From assembly GCA_023133595.1 (NCBI GenBank), contig JAGLWF010000004.1:1-64000 (forward strand): DNA of 64,000 nt. The letters are read 5' to 3'. Position numbers and translations under genes: made by a program. Position 1 is the first letter of the stretch, and every line of letters begins with the position of its first letter. The notes below the pieces were generated by a model. The model was given only the letters and a program-made list of their open reading frames with translations. It was not told the DNA's origin and made no database searches. Below are positions 34,196 to 41,680 of the stretch, in pieces. Origin of the DNA: Nanobdellota archaeon (GTDB lineage Archaea > Nanobdellota > Nanobdellia > Woesearchaeales > WJKV01).

Positions 34196-34206
34196 ATTTA
34201 TAACTA
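34196..34206 (+). promoter_or_regulatory. promoter of the five-gene island
   Basis: GATTTATAAC lies about 27 bases before the ATG at 34228, the first gene of the operon that runs to 36635. Confidence 0.5.
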
Positions 34207-34227
34207 TATGGGTACATATGTAGGCAT

Positions 34228-34371
34228 ATGGGAAGAAAGACAGTAGCTTTAAGTTTAGATGAAGATGTTTATAAGAGATATAAAGAATATTGTAATAAAA
34301 AGCATATTATTTTATCAAGAAAGGTTGAAGATTTTATTTTGAAGGAGCTAGAAAAAAATGAACGGATTTGA
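34228..34371 (+). CDS. small ribbon-helix-helix-like protein
   Basis: A 47-residue protein: VALSLDEDVYKRYKEYC then SRKVEDFILKELE reads as a ribbon-helix-helix DNA-binding fold. It has a TATA box at leaderless distance and its end overlaps the next gene by 14 bases. Probably the transcriptional regulator of the island. Confidence 0.65.
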   Translation: MGRKTVALSLDEDVYKRYKEYCNKKHIILSRKVEDFILKELEKNERI

Positions 34372-34681
34372 TAAAAAGATCTTCAAAGCATTGAATTATT
34401 TTGCCAATAATGAACTTTCAGAAATTAATAAACTTAAAAAAATTGATAAGAAAAAGTATACAAAAATTATTCCTAAACATGTCGAAACATATATATTTGA
34501 GAATAAATACGTTGATGGAGATGATAGGTTAAAAATGGGGATGACATCATTAGGATTAGATCAGTTAAGAACATTAGAAAGAATTAAAATTAATCAAAAA
34601 ACCTTCGGGATTTCAATAACAGCTTTAGTAATTTCACTTATAACTTTCATAATAAATCATTATAATGGGGGATCAAGTTAA
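34358..34681 (+). CDS. small winged-helix-like protein with C-terminal membrane anchor
   Basis: A 107-residue protein. Residues 1-78 are helical and end in MTSLGLDQLRTLER, similar to the last helix of winged-helix domains (TxxGxxxL). Residues 84-102 (FGISITALVISLITFIINH) are a single tail-anchor helix. It sits between a DNA-binding protein and another winged-helix-like protein in an overlapping operon. I know no named family. Confidence 0.6.
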   Translation: MNGFDKKIFKALNYFANNELSEINKLKKIDKKKYTKIIPKHVETYIFENKYVDGDDRLKMGMTSLGLDQLRTLERIKINQKTFGISITALVISLITFIINHYNGGSS

Positions 34682-34997
34682 AATGGGAATTCAAGAAAAT
34701 GCTGGAAAAATTTTTTATCTTATGTACCATATGTACTTAAAAGATGAATCTGTAAATCCTCAAAAATTGTTAGAAACAACAAAAATGGATGGGAATGATA
34801 TTGACAGAGCAATAAAATATCTTAAAGATAAATATTTGATTGATATCTTTTTAACTTTAGGTAATCATCAAGGAGTTCAACACTTTATTTTAAAGAAAAT
34901 TACTCCTGAAGGAATAAATGTTGCAGAAGATGATACTGAATTCATTCAAACATTCAAAATAAATCCTAAAGAGATCCATTGGGAGGGTTATTGTTAA
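34665..34997 (+). CDS. small winged-helix-like protein
   Basis: A 110-residue protein; NPQKLLETTKMDGNDIDRAIKYLKDKYL then VQHFILKKITPEGINVAE reads as helix-turn-helix plus wing. It overlaps the preceding gene by 17 bases from ATG 34665; ATG 34683, one base after that gene, is an alternative. It ends one base before the Xre-ImmA gene. Confidence 0.6.
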   Translation: MGDQVKMGIQENAGKIFYLMYHMYLKDESVNPQKLLETTKMDGNDIDRAIKYLKDKYLIDIFLTLGNHQGVQHFILKKITPEGINVAEDDTEFIQTFKINPKEIHWEGYC

Positions 34998-34998
34998 T

Positions 34999-36147
34999 AT
35001 GCCAAAGAAATCATTAAGCGTAAAAATTGAACCTGAAGTTTTTAAATGGCTTAAAAATAGCTCTGGCTGGAAATATGAAGAACTTGCAAAAAGATTGAAA
35101 ACAAGTATAGAAATAATTAAAAAAATTGAAACAGGAAAAAAAGAGCCATCTTTGAGACAATTAAAAGAGTTGTCAGCAATCTTTAAACGACCAATTGCTG
35201 CTTTCTTTTTATCAGAACCAAAACAAGAAAAGCCAAAACCTAAAGACTTTAGACTTATACCTGAAAAAACAAATCAGTTTGATAAAAAAACTTTATTGGT
35301 TTTAAGAAAATCAAGAAGACTTCAAGAGCTTGCAAAGGAACTATCGTATAATATACACTATGAAACGAAATCAAAATTCAAAAAAGCAAAAATCGCAGAT
35401 TCCCCTGAAGAATTAGCTAAATATTATAGAAATCTACTTGAGATAACTGAAGAAAAGCAAAGAAAATTCAAAGATGCTTACAAATTTTTTCATTATCTAA
35501 GAGATATTTTTGAAGAGTTGAATATTTATGTTTTTCAGTTTTCAATGCCTGTTGAAGATGCAAGAGGTTTTGTCTTTGTAGATGACACCCCGTATGTTAT
35601 TGTTGTTAATACTGCTGATAGTATTGAAGCTAGATTATTTTCAGTAATGCATGAATTTGGACATATATTATTAGGTGAATCTGCAATCGATTTTCCAGAT
35701 CCTTTGTTATCATCAAGAAATAAGATTGAGAAGTGGTGTAACGAATTTTCTGCTTCTTTTCTGCTTCCCAAGGAGATTGCAAAAAATTTATTCAATTCAA
35801 ATAAAGCAAATCTTACTGAAAAATCTACACTGAAAACGTTATCAAATAAGTATAAGGTTAGCAAAGCGATGTTATTAATGAATATGTATAAACTTGATTA
35901 TATCTCAAAAAAAGAATTTGACAATATCTTAAATTATTTCAAACCCAAAACTAAGGAAGGAAAGAAAACAAAAGGTGGCGGAGGTATTCCTTCTGATAAA
36001 AAAAGACTTTCTGAAATGGGAAATAAATTCGTTTCACTTGTTGCAAATAATTATGACAAAGAAAAGATAACTTATACTGATGCATTAAATTATTTATCCA
36101 TTAAATCCAAAAAATTCGACAAATTATTATCAAAGGCTAAAAAATGA
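34999..36147 (+). CDS. Xre HTH-ImmA/IrrE metallopeptidase protein
   Basis: A 382-residue two-domain protein: an Xre helix-turn-helix (residues 20-70, YEELAKRLKTSIEIIKKIETGKK, split) and an ImmA/IrrE-like zinc peptidase with HEFGHILLG (about residues 217-225) and the later NEFSASFLLP. Such proteins act as antitoxins or protease-switched repressors, and this class is known to pair with DUF4411 PIN toxins, the next gene here. The C-terminal 60 residues are Lys-rich. Confidence 0.85.
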   Translation: MPKKSLSVKIEPEVFKWLKNSSGWKYEELAKRLKTSIEIIKKIETGKKEPSLRQLKELSAIFKRPIAAFFLSEPKQEKPKPKDFRLIPEKTNQFDKKTLLVLRKSRRLQELAKELSYNIHYETKSKFKKAKIADSPEELAKYYRNLLEITEEKQRKFKDAYKFFHYLRDIFEELNIYVFQFSMPVEDARGFVFVDDTPYVIVVNTADSIEARLFSVMHEFGHILLGESAIDFPDPLLSSRNKIEKWCNEFSASFLLPKEIAKNLFNSNKANLTEKSTLKTLSNKYKVSKAMLLMNMYKLDYISKKEFDNILNYFKPKTKEGKKTKGGGGIPSDKKRLSEMGNKFVSLVANNYDKEKITYTDALNYLSIKSKKFDKLLSKAKK

Positions 36148-36635
36148 CTTCAAATTGTTATATTATAGATTCCTCTTCATTAGTGAGATTAAATAGAAAC
36201 AACCCGTTAGATATATTTCCAACTATCTGGGAGCATTTGGAAAAGTTAGTAAAAATAAATAGATTGGTGTCTCCAAAAGAAGTATTAAATGAGATTTCTC
36301 AAAATGACGACCAACTAAGTAAATGGGCTAAGAAACAGAAAAAAATGTTTAAAGATCCAACAGAGAAACAAATAGAAATGGTGAAGAATATCCTTGATAA
36401 ATTTCCTTCATTAATTGATGTTGATAGAAAATATGACGCTGATCCTTGGGTTATTGCATTAGCCGTTGAAATATCTAGCAATCCTCAAAAAACGTTATTT
36501 AGTGTTAAAAGATTGGTTGTAACAGAGGAGATTATAAGAGGAAATAAAGTAAGAATTCCTTTAGTTTGCGAGGATCATTCTATTGAAACAATTGATATTA
36601 TTACAATGTTTAGAACAGAAGGATGGAAATTTTAA
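36144..36635 (+). CDS. DUF4411 PIN-like toxin
   Basis: A 163-residue PIN-fold protein: YIIDSSSLVRL at the start, SPKEVLNEI, and DADPWVIALA give acidic metal ligands, typical of DUF4411. It overlaps the Xre-ImmA gene by four bases. Expected to be an RNase whose activity is held by the upstream protein. Confidence 0.82.
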   Translation: MTSNCYIIDSSSLVRLNRNNPLDIFPTIWEHLEKLVKINRLVSPKEVLNEISQNDDQLSKWAKKQKKMFKDPTEKQIEMVKNILDKFPSLIDVDRKYDADPWVIALAVEISSNPQKTLFSVKRLVVTEEIIRGNKVRIPLVCEDHSIETIDIITMFRTEGWKF

Positions 36636-36708
36636 GACAAAATTTTACTTCAAATTAAGAATCTCCTTTTCTAGAACTTAACATAATTGAACTACTATCC
36701 CCGAACAT

Positions 36709-36775
36709 CCCATATAATCCCAAAAAGAGATTCTTCCTGCGAACGAAGTGAGCCTTCAAGGCAGGAAGTTATGGG
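36709..36775. repeat. nested hairpin element between convergent genes
   Basis: Outer arms CCCATA (36709-36714) and TATGGG (36770-36775) enclose arms CTTCCTGC (36733-36740) and GCAGGAAG (36761-36768). The loop holds AAGTGAGCCTT, similar to AAGCGTAGCCTT in the 92-base elements at 56171 and 59455. It could stop transcription from both sides (gene ends 36635 and 36784) or be a small mobile or structural element. Confidence 0.55.
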
Positions 36776-36783
36776 TGGAATGA

Positions 36784-37743
36784 TTAAACATAAAATTCTT
36801 CTTCATAATAAGAATAAATTGTTTCTTTTTCCCAACTATCATAAATTCCTACTTTTACTTTGAAGTCTTCCTCAAAATTAATATCCTCATTGAATGTTCT
36901 CTTGACTGTATCATCTACTATTAAAGAAGGCAATTCCTTTTCTTCAATTTTAAACTCTTTATTTGCTTGCTCAATTTCAATTATGAGAAGAAGCTTTTCA
37001 TCAATGTCTACATCTCCTGTATTTTTTAGGTCTATTTTTATCTCATCCAAAGTTGTCATGCTTCTATGATATGCAGATTGATTCAGGACTGTAATATTAA
37101 CATCCATTGATAACTCTGGAGTCTTTTCTTCTAAAACAGGAGGTTTTTCTTTAGCTTCTAGAATATAACTGACAATTGCTTTGTTATCATTATTATTTAT
37201 TTCCAGGAAGCCACTAAAATCTTTTGGCACATCAAAGTATATTCTTTCTCTAATAGCAAGACCTGGATTCAAATCATCATACCAGGAAGGATATATGTCA
37301 AATAAGCCCAAAGTTCTTTCTGGAAGATAACTTCTCCCTTGTTTGTCTTTAACTATAAAATAGTCTCCAGTTGTAAACTGTCTTTGAGAACCAGTATTTT
37401 CTATTGAAACATCAAAAACAAGAAATATGCCTTTTGCTCTTGTATAATAATAATCACCAGATGTTCTGGTCATGGTCTTATAATCGTGAACAGTAAATTT
37501 AAGATCACCTAATGGCATTGGCTGCTCAAGATAGTACACTTTTGACTCAAATACTTCTTTTTCTATCTCTTCTGGCTTTGTAATATCAATCTTTTCAACC
37601 TTTTTCTCTGCCTTCATTACCTCTTCAGTTGGGACTTCTTCATAAGATTCTATTTCTTCTAATGGTTGGGGAGATTCTATGGGCATACATCCAGATAGAA
37701 ATATGGATAGTAGAATTATCCCAGTGAACAAGTATGCTTTCAT
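36784..37743 (-). CDS. lipoprotein with DUF4352-like domain
   Basis: A 319-residue exported protein: lipobox LLSIFLSGC (Cys19), an acidic linker, then an immunoglobulin-like DUF4352-type domain (FTVHDYKTM, IFLVFDVSIENTGSQRQF, GDYFIVKDKQGRSYLP). The last 110 residues form a second beta-rich domain. Its start overlaps the upstream membrane-protein gene by four bases. Confidence 0.75.
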   Translation of the reverse strand: MKAYLFTGIILLSIFLSGCMPIESPQPLEEIESYEEVPTEEVMKAEKKVEKIDITKPEEIEKEVFESKVYYLEQPMPLGDLKFTVHDYKTMTRTSGDYYYTRAKGIFLVFDVSIENTGSQRQFTTGDYFIVKDKQGRSYLPERTLGLFDIYPSWYDDLNPGLAIRERIYFDVPKDFSGFLEINNNDNKAIVSYILEAKEKPPVLEEKTPELSMDVNITVLNQSAYHRSMTTLDEIKIDLKNTGDVDIDEKLLLIIEIEQANKEFKIEEKELPSLIVDDTVKRTFNEDINFEEDFKVKVGIYDSWEKETIYSYYEEEFYV

Positions 37744-38198
37744 GTAGTCACCCCAAATAAAGCAATAACCCCAATTATAAAGATCAGCATAAGACTATTC
37801 AAGACGATTCCAATTATACCTATCACTAATCCTGCGGTTGCAGCTCCAGTAGGTTTATGTTTTTTCTGAACACCATAAAATACAACTGCGAGTATAGATG
37901 TTGCAATACCTATGTACGGTGCAAAGACTAAAACAAGTCCAATAATTCCTAAAACTAATCCTGCTATTCCCCAAGTATGCGTTGGTTTATTTTCTTTAGC
38001 CATATATCTCACCTTTTTTTTCTTTTTATTTTTCATAAGAACAATAATTAGTATTCCAAATATCCCAATAACAGCACCAATGAGAAACCAATAATATACA
38101 CTCTCGTCCTCATAGCCTTTCCAATGTGCTATCACACTGCATACTAATCCTGTTATCAAAGCGCATATCACAATTAATAACCAATTAATTTCTATCAA
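37740..38198 (-). CDS. membrane protein, two-helix domain plus DUF4190-like domain
   Basis: A 152-residue protein: residues 1-55 have two membrane helices around HWKGYEDESVYYWFLIG; residues 66-152 have about three more with the IAGLVLGIIGLV and AGLVIGIIGIVLN repeats of DUF4190. The start is TTG at 38198 with AGGAGG ten bases upstream. An internal ATG at 38003 has its own AGGTGAG five to six bases before it, so a shorter 87-residue product is likely as well. Confidence 0.7.
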   Translation of the reverse strand: MIEINWLLIVICALITGLVCSVIAHWKGYEDESVYYWFLIGAVIGIFGILIIVLMKNKKKKKVRYMAKENKPTHTWGIAGLVLGIIGLVLVFAPYIGIATSILAVVFYGVQKKHKPTGAATAGLVIGIIGIVLNSLMLIFIIGVIALFGVTT

Positions 38199-38336
38199 GT
38201 TCAGTTTGCCTCCTGTCTCTTAGCATTTAGATCACCTATCTATCTAGAGTATAAATCCTTTATAAACATATCGACAAGAGAATAAAAATATTATGAATTA
38301 GAGAAAGATATTTAAAGCCTCTTTCATGCATTGAAC

Positions 38337-38390
38337 ATGGCTGAAATAGAGACAGATGTTACAAAGATAATAAAGCCAAATTACTGGTGA
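38337..38390 (+). CDS. 17-codon leader ORF before rubrerythrin
   Basis: An ORF encoding MAEIETDVTKIIKPNYW. Its ATG is about 26 bases after the TATA box GATATTTAAAGCC (38307-38319), so it would be translated first from a leaderless mRNA; the rubrerythrin gene follows 24 bases later with its own GAGGTGAT. It could couple translation or be a true microprotein. Confidence 0.45.
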   Translation: MAEIETDVTKIIKPNYW

Positions 38391-38414
38391 AACATGATAA
38401 AATGAGGTGATATT

Positions 38415-38942
38415 ATGATAGAGGTCTTTAGATGTCTAATATGTGGAGAAACTTATCTTGGTGAAAAAAAGCCGAGCAATTGCCCGTTCTGCGGAGCGCA
38501 TACCCAATATTTGATCAAAGCAAAATTATACAAGGATGTGTTCAAGATAAAACTTGGAGCAGTATCAAGAAATAATCTGAAGAAAACATTAAAGCTTGAA
38601 ATGAATAGTGCAGAATTCTATCTTTGTGCTGCAAAAGCAGCAAAGAATGTGGAATTGTACAGTATGTTCAAACGACTGGCAAAAGTTGAGTACGAACATG
38701 CAGAAGTAGCATGCAAATACATGAAACGCAAAGTTCCAGCATTGAAGTATAAGAAAAAGAAATGTTTCACACAGGATCTGAAGAATCTTAAGGATGCGTA
38801 CTTACAGGAAGATAGGGCAATCGGATTCTACAGGCAGTTTGCAAAACAAGCAAAAGAACCTAATATCAAAAGATTGTTCACAGCATTGATAGAGATAGAG
38901 ACTGATCATCTTAAATTTTTATCCAAGAAGATGAAGCGATAA
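38415..38942 (+). CDS. rubrerythrin-like protein
   Basis: A 175-residue protein with an N-terminal rubredoxin-like site (CLICG, residues 7-11, and CPFCG, 23-27) and a four-helix di-iron domain: EMNSAEFY, EYEHAE, EDRAIGFY and EIETDHL give the Glu and His ligands. Rubrerythrins reduce hydrogen peroxide in anaerobes. The rubredoxin domain is N-terminal, the reverse of classical rubrerythrin. GAGGTGATATT precedes the ATG. Confidence 0.88.
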   Translation: MIEVFRCLICGETYLGEKKPSNCPFCGAHTQYLIKAKLYKDVFKIKLGAVSRNNLKKTLKLEMNSAEFYLCAAKAAKNVELYSMFKRLAKVEYEHAEVACKYMKRKVPALKYKKKKCFTQDLKNLKDAYLQEDRAIGFYRQFAKQAKEPNIKRLFTALIEIETDHLKFLSKKMKR

Positions 38943-38969
38943 ATAAAAACAAAGAAGACAAACAAAGAA

Positions 38970-39239
38970 TCATAGACCAAATGTTTCCTGGAACTTTCGC
39001 ATCTTCTCGAATTGTTCTAGGAATGCATAACCTTTTTCAGTGATAGCCAGGTATCTGAATTTTCCTTCTACTTTTGTCACCATCTCTTTTTTTACAAGAT
39101 CGTCGAGATATTCATTGAGAAGTTTGTGGGAGAGATTCGCTTTGTACATTAAATGTGTAGGTTTTATCTGTCCTCCTTTGTTCCGTATCGAGACTAACAT
39201 ATCATTAATGATATCTATTCTGGTCCGTCTTTGTGTCAT
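38970..39239 (-). CDS. HTH_45-type winged-helix regulator
   Basis: An 89-residue archaeal winged-helix protein: RTRIDIINDMLVSI, GQIKPTHLMYKANLSHKLL (recognition region) and YLAITEKGYAFLEQF (wing). It overlaps the preceding membrane gene by four bases, so both are cotranscribed. Confidence 0.85.
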   Translation of the reverse strand: MTQRRTRIDIINDMLVSIRNKGGQIKPTHLMYKANLSHKLLNEYLDDLVKKEMVTKVEGKFRYLAITEKGYAFLEQFEKMRKFQETFGL

Positions 39240-39919
39240 TTTCTGAAGATCGTAATGTATGCTACTAATAATAATACAAATCCCACTACTTGTATTACCT
39301 CACCTAATACATACAATTGCACATCGAGTCCTAAGAACAAAAATAAGATCTGGCTTATCAGCAAGAGACAGAATGCCATTGCAACATAGAATGTATTTTT
39401 GGTCAGTTTCTTTTTATAATTCTGGTAAAATTTTCTGAAGATAAAGAACAATAAGACAATCGCAGTAACATGGAAGACTTGATATCTATAGTGGCTTCCG
39501 ATTGTTGAGATAAATATTAAAAATGAAAGAATAAAAATATCCTGTTTTTGCTTGAATGTCTTGTACAATATAAGATATATTCCTAACAGACCCAACAGTA
39601 TCAAAAAATGATAGAAGAAAGTTGTTGTTGAAATAAAGAATACATCCTTCTGTATAAATCTTGATGTGATTATAATCAAGCCAATAGCCTTGGTTTTTAC
39701 AACTTCGTGATATAATGTGAAATTCGTAAGGATTTTAGCTAGAAAACCTAGTCCAATTGCAGCAAATGACATGCTGAACCATTTGTATTTCTTATCTCCA
39801 CTAAGCTTATAACATTTGTAGCTGTATACGGCAACAAGTATCGCAATTATAACTGTGACAAATTCAAATATAGAATCAATATTGTAGAACCACACTGGGC
39901 TGTAGAGGAATCTAAGCAT
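39236..39919 (-). CDS. seven-helix membrane protein
   Basis: A 227-residue protein with about seven hydrophobic helices and no conserved catalytic motif that I can see. It is translationally coupled to the HTH_45 regulator downstream, so it may be a membrane sensor that acts on that regulator. Family unknown to me. Confidence 0.7.
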   Translation of the reverse strand: MLRFLYSPVWFYNIDSIFEFVTVIIAILVAVYSYKCYKLSGDKKYKWFSMSFAAIGLGFLAKILTNFTLYHEVVKTKAIGLIIITSRFIQKDVFFISTTTFFYHFLILLGLLGIYLILYKTFKQKQDIFILSFLIFISTIGSHYRYQVFHVTAIVLLFFIFRKFYQNYKKKLTKNTFYVAMAFCLLLISQILFLFLGLDVQLYVLGEVIQVVGFVLLLVAYITIFRK

Positions 39920-40057
39920 TGTATACAGGATATCTGATTTTCTATTTATAAATCTTGTGAATTTGTATTCTCTATCTCTCTTCTCTATAAGCCTTGCATA
40001 AGGGTATTATAAGCGTTTGACTACATGTTACATATGAACTTAACAAGAGGTGCTAAA

Positions 40058-40186
40058 ATGAACGAAAAACTGAACATCAATCCTTTCATATCCAACTATC
40101 TCCATACACTTGATGATTGTGCGGTTGCGTACTTTGAGATCAAGGAACGTAGAAGGCAAAAATGGGAAAAAGGGTGTTTAAACTAA
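40058..40186 (+). CDS. small hypothetical protein
   Basis: A 42-residue ORF with AAGAGGTG six bases before the ATG. It starts MNEKLNINPFISNYLH and ends with a basic helix (YFEIKERRRQKWEKG). The ribosome site argues for a real gene; no homolog is known to me. Confidence 0.5.
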   Translation: MNEKLNINPFISNYLHTLDDCAVAYFEIKERRRQKWEKGCLN

Positions 40187-40237
40187 ACATGGACAATCTT
40201 CTCTCCTGCAAAGCATGCCTGCCCTCCATAGGCAAGG

Positions 40238-40936
40238 TCAATTATCCTGCTCTTTACGACTCTCTTTCTGGGAAATGTTAGGCAACACCTTCTCCTTCAC
40301 CAATGCGTGAAGGAGATCCCAACCTTCAAATTCTATATATGCTATTTGTCGACCTTTATATAGACTAGCTTCTGCTCCTTTATAGAAAGCTTCGCCAACA
40401 TAGCAGAAAATAGCATGATAAAGAGGTTCCATCCTAGATGTCGGATCTCCTGCGCATCTTTTTGCATGTACCTCTACTTTCTCCTTTCTCTTGTAACCAT
40501 ACTTTTCCATCAGTTCTTGCAGGATCTCGTGCGCAATCCTCTGGTTCTTGATAAAAGGTATTACTCTTTCCAATTCTGCTTTTTCAATATTTTTTAAATC
40601 TAGAGCTTTTTCCAAATTAGAAGCAAGATTGTTAATCTCTGGAATATCATCAAAGAAAGTTTCATTAGTAATTTGGTTTAGTGCAAAGACCCACCTACTA
40701 TCCCTCTTGAAAGAATATCCCTCTACTACATCTCCTTTTCCAAGCTGATCATACAGAGTGTCATCATGATGGTATTCGTATTCAGAGCCAACTGGCAAAA
40801 GAAGCAAACGACCATATTCTCTTTTTTTGGTGAATAATTGTTTTATTTTTTTTCTCCAATTTAATTCAGGGATAAATTTAACTACAAAAAAGTTTTTGTA
40901 AGATTTATATTCGACTATTTTTAGATAGTTTAGCAT
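40238..40936 (-). CDS. protein of unknown function
   Basis: A 232-residue soluble protein. It carries KKIKQLFTKKREYGRLLLLPVGSE (split KKIKQLFTKKR) near the N-terminus and VEVHAKRCAGDPTSRMEPLYHA in the middle. No assignment. AT-rich upstream DNA includes several TATA-like stretches. Confidence 0.6.
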   Translation of the reverse strand: MLNYLKIVEYKSYKNFFVVKFIPELNWRKKIKQLFTKKREYGRLLLLPVGSEYEYHHDDTLYDQLGKGDVVEGYSFKRDSRWVFALNQITNETFFDDIPEINNLASNLEKALDLKNIEKAELERVIPFIKNQRIAHEILQELMEKYGYKRKEKVEVHAKRCAGDPTSRMEPLYHAIFCYVGEAFYKGAEASLYKGRQIAYIEFEGWDLLHALVKEKVLPNISQKESRKEQDN

Positions 40937-41049
40937 ATATCTATTAATGGAAGTCAGATATAAAAATGCTTGTTGTATAGCAATATACTACATTTAACCA
41001 CAACATTTAAAAACCTAAAAGATTAAGAATAATCAAAGAGGTGATACTT

Positions 41050-41361
41050 ATGGCAAAAAGAAGAAAAGCAAAGAAGAAGAAAACAAAAAAGAAATCTACT
41101 TCTGATGTAACAAAAGCAAGAAAGGAGCTGGCAAAAGCAAAAAAGAAATTCAAAGCAGCAGAGAAAAAAGTTTCTGGATACATCAAACATAATCCAAAGA
41201 AAGCAGCATTGATCGCAGTTGGGATCGGCGCAGCAGTCGGTGCAGCAGTCGCAGCAGCAGTTGTCTTGAAAGCAAAGAAGAAGAAAATCAAGAAGAAAGC
41301 AAAAAGAAAAACCAAGCGAAAAGCAACAAAAAGAAAAGCAAAGGGAAAGAAAAGAAGGTAG
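41050..41361 (+). CDS. Lys-rich membrane protein (DUF883/YqjD-like core)
   Basis: A 103-residue protein: a Lys-rich N-terminus with a coiled coil (ARKELAKAKKKFKAAEKKV), then YIKHNPKKAALIAVGIGAAVGAAVAA, which resembles the C-terminal membrane segment of YqjD/ElaB-type proteins that attach stationary ribosomes to membranes, then a tail of about 30 almost only Lys and Arg residues. GAGGTGAT before the ATG at 41050 excludes the GTG at 41041. The tail could bind nucleic acid. Confidence 0.7.
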   Translation: MAKRRKAKKKKTKKKSTSDVTKARKELAKAKKKFKAAEKKVSGYIKHNPKKAALIAVGIGAAVGAAVAAAVVLKAKKKKIKKKAKRKTKRKATKRKAKGKKRR

Positions 41362-41366
41362 AGAAT

Positions 41367-41606
41367 ATGAACTGGCGGCGTTTAGAAATTTTTTTAGAGT
41401 TTCTTGTATTTGGTGTTGTTATGGGTATTTTTGAAGACCTTATTGCAATCACATTAGTAACAGGTCAGATGATCACGTTAAGGACAATCATAATCGTAGC
41501 GCTTGTAGCAATACCATTTGCAGCATTCGGTGAATTGATCGTCGACAAGACAGATCTTTTCAACCAGAACAGCCCAAGAAAAAAGAAGAAGAAAAAGAAA
41601 AGATAA
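41367..41606 (+). CDS. small two-helix membrane protein with poly-Lys tail
   Basis: A 79-residue protein with two hydrophobic helices (LEFLVFGVVMGIFEDLIAIT and IIIVALVAIPFAAFGELIV) and the tail SPRKKKKKKKR. It begins five bases after the previous gene, and both proteins end in a basic tail, suggesting joint work at the membrane. Confidence 0.65.
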   Translation: MNWRRLEIFLEFLVFGVVMGIFEDLIAITLVTGQMITLRTIIIVALVAIPFAAFGELIVDKTDLFNQNSPRKKKKKKKR

Positions 41607-41680
41607 TCCCTTGTTTGGGACGATTTTCTGAGAGAAAAAATAAGAAATATTTTTAAATTCATAGTAAATTCAGCAGGTAT

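Noticed and set aside
34099..34203. Possible 34-codon ORF starting MLAVMDGEFVSS before the island
   Set aside because: No ribosome site or suitable TATA box; its end overlaps the promoter of the next gene.
36709..36775. Integron attC site
   Set aside because: No GTTRRRY core sites and no integrase nearby; the nested symmetrical arms suit a hairpin element.
36840..37069. Antisense ORFs inside real genes (for example 36860-37069, 22788-23054, 47323-48138)
   Set aside because: They mirror coding bias of the opposite strand and have no promoter, ribosome site or domain.
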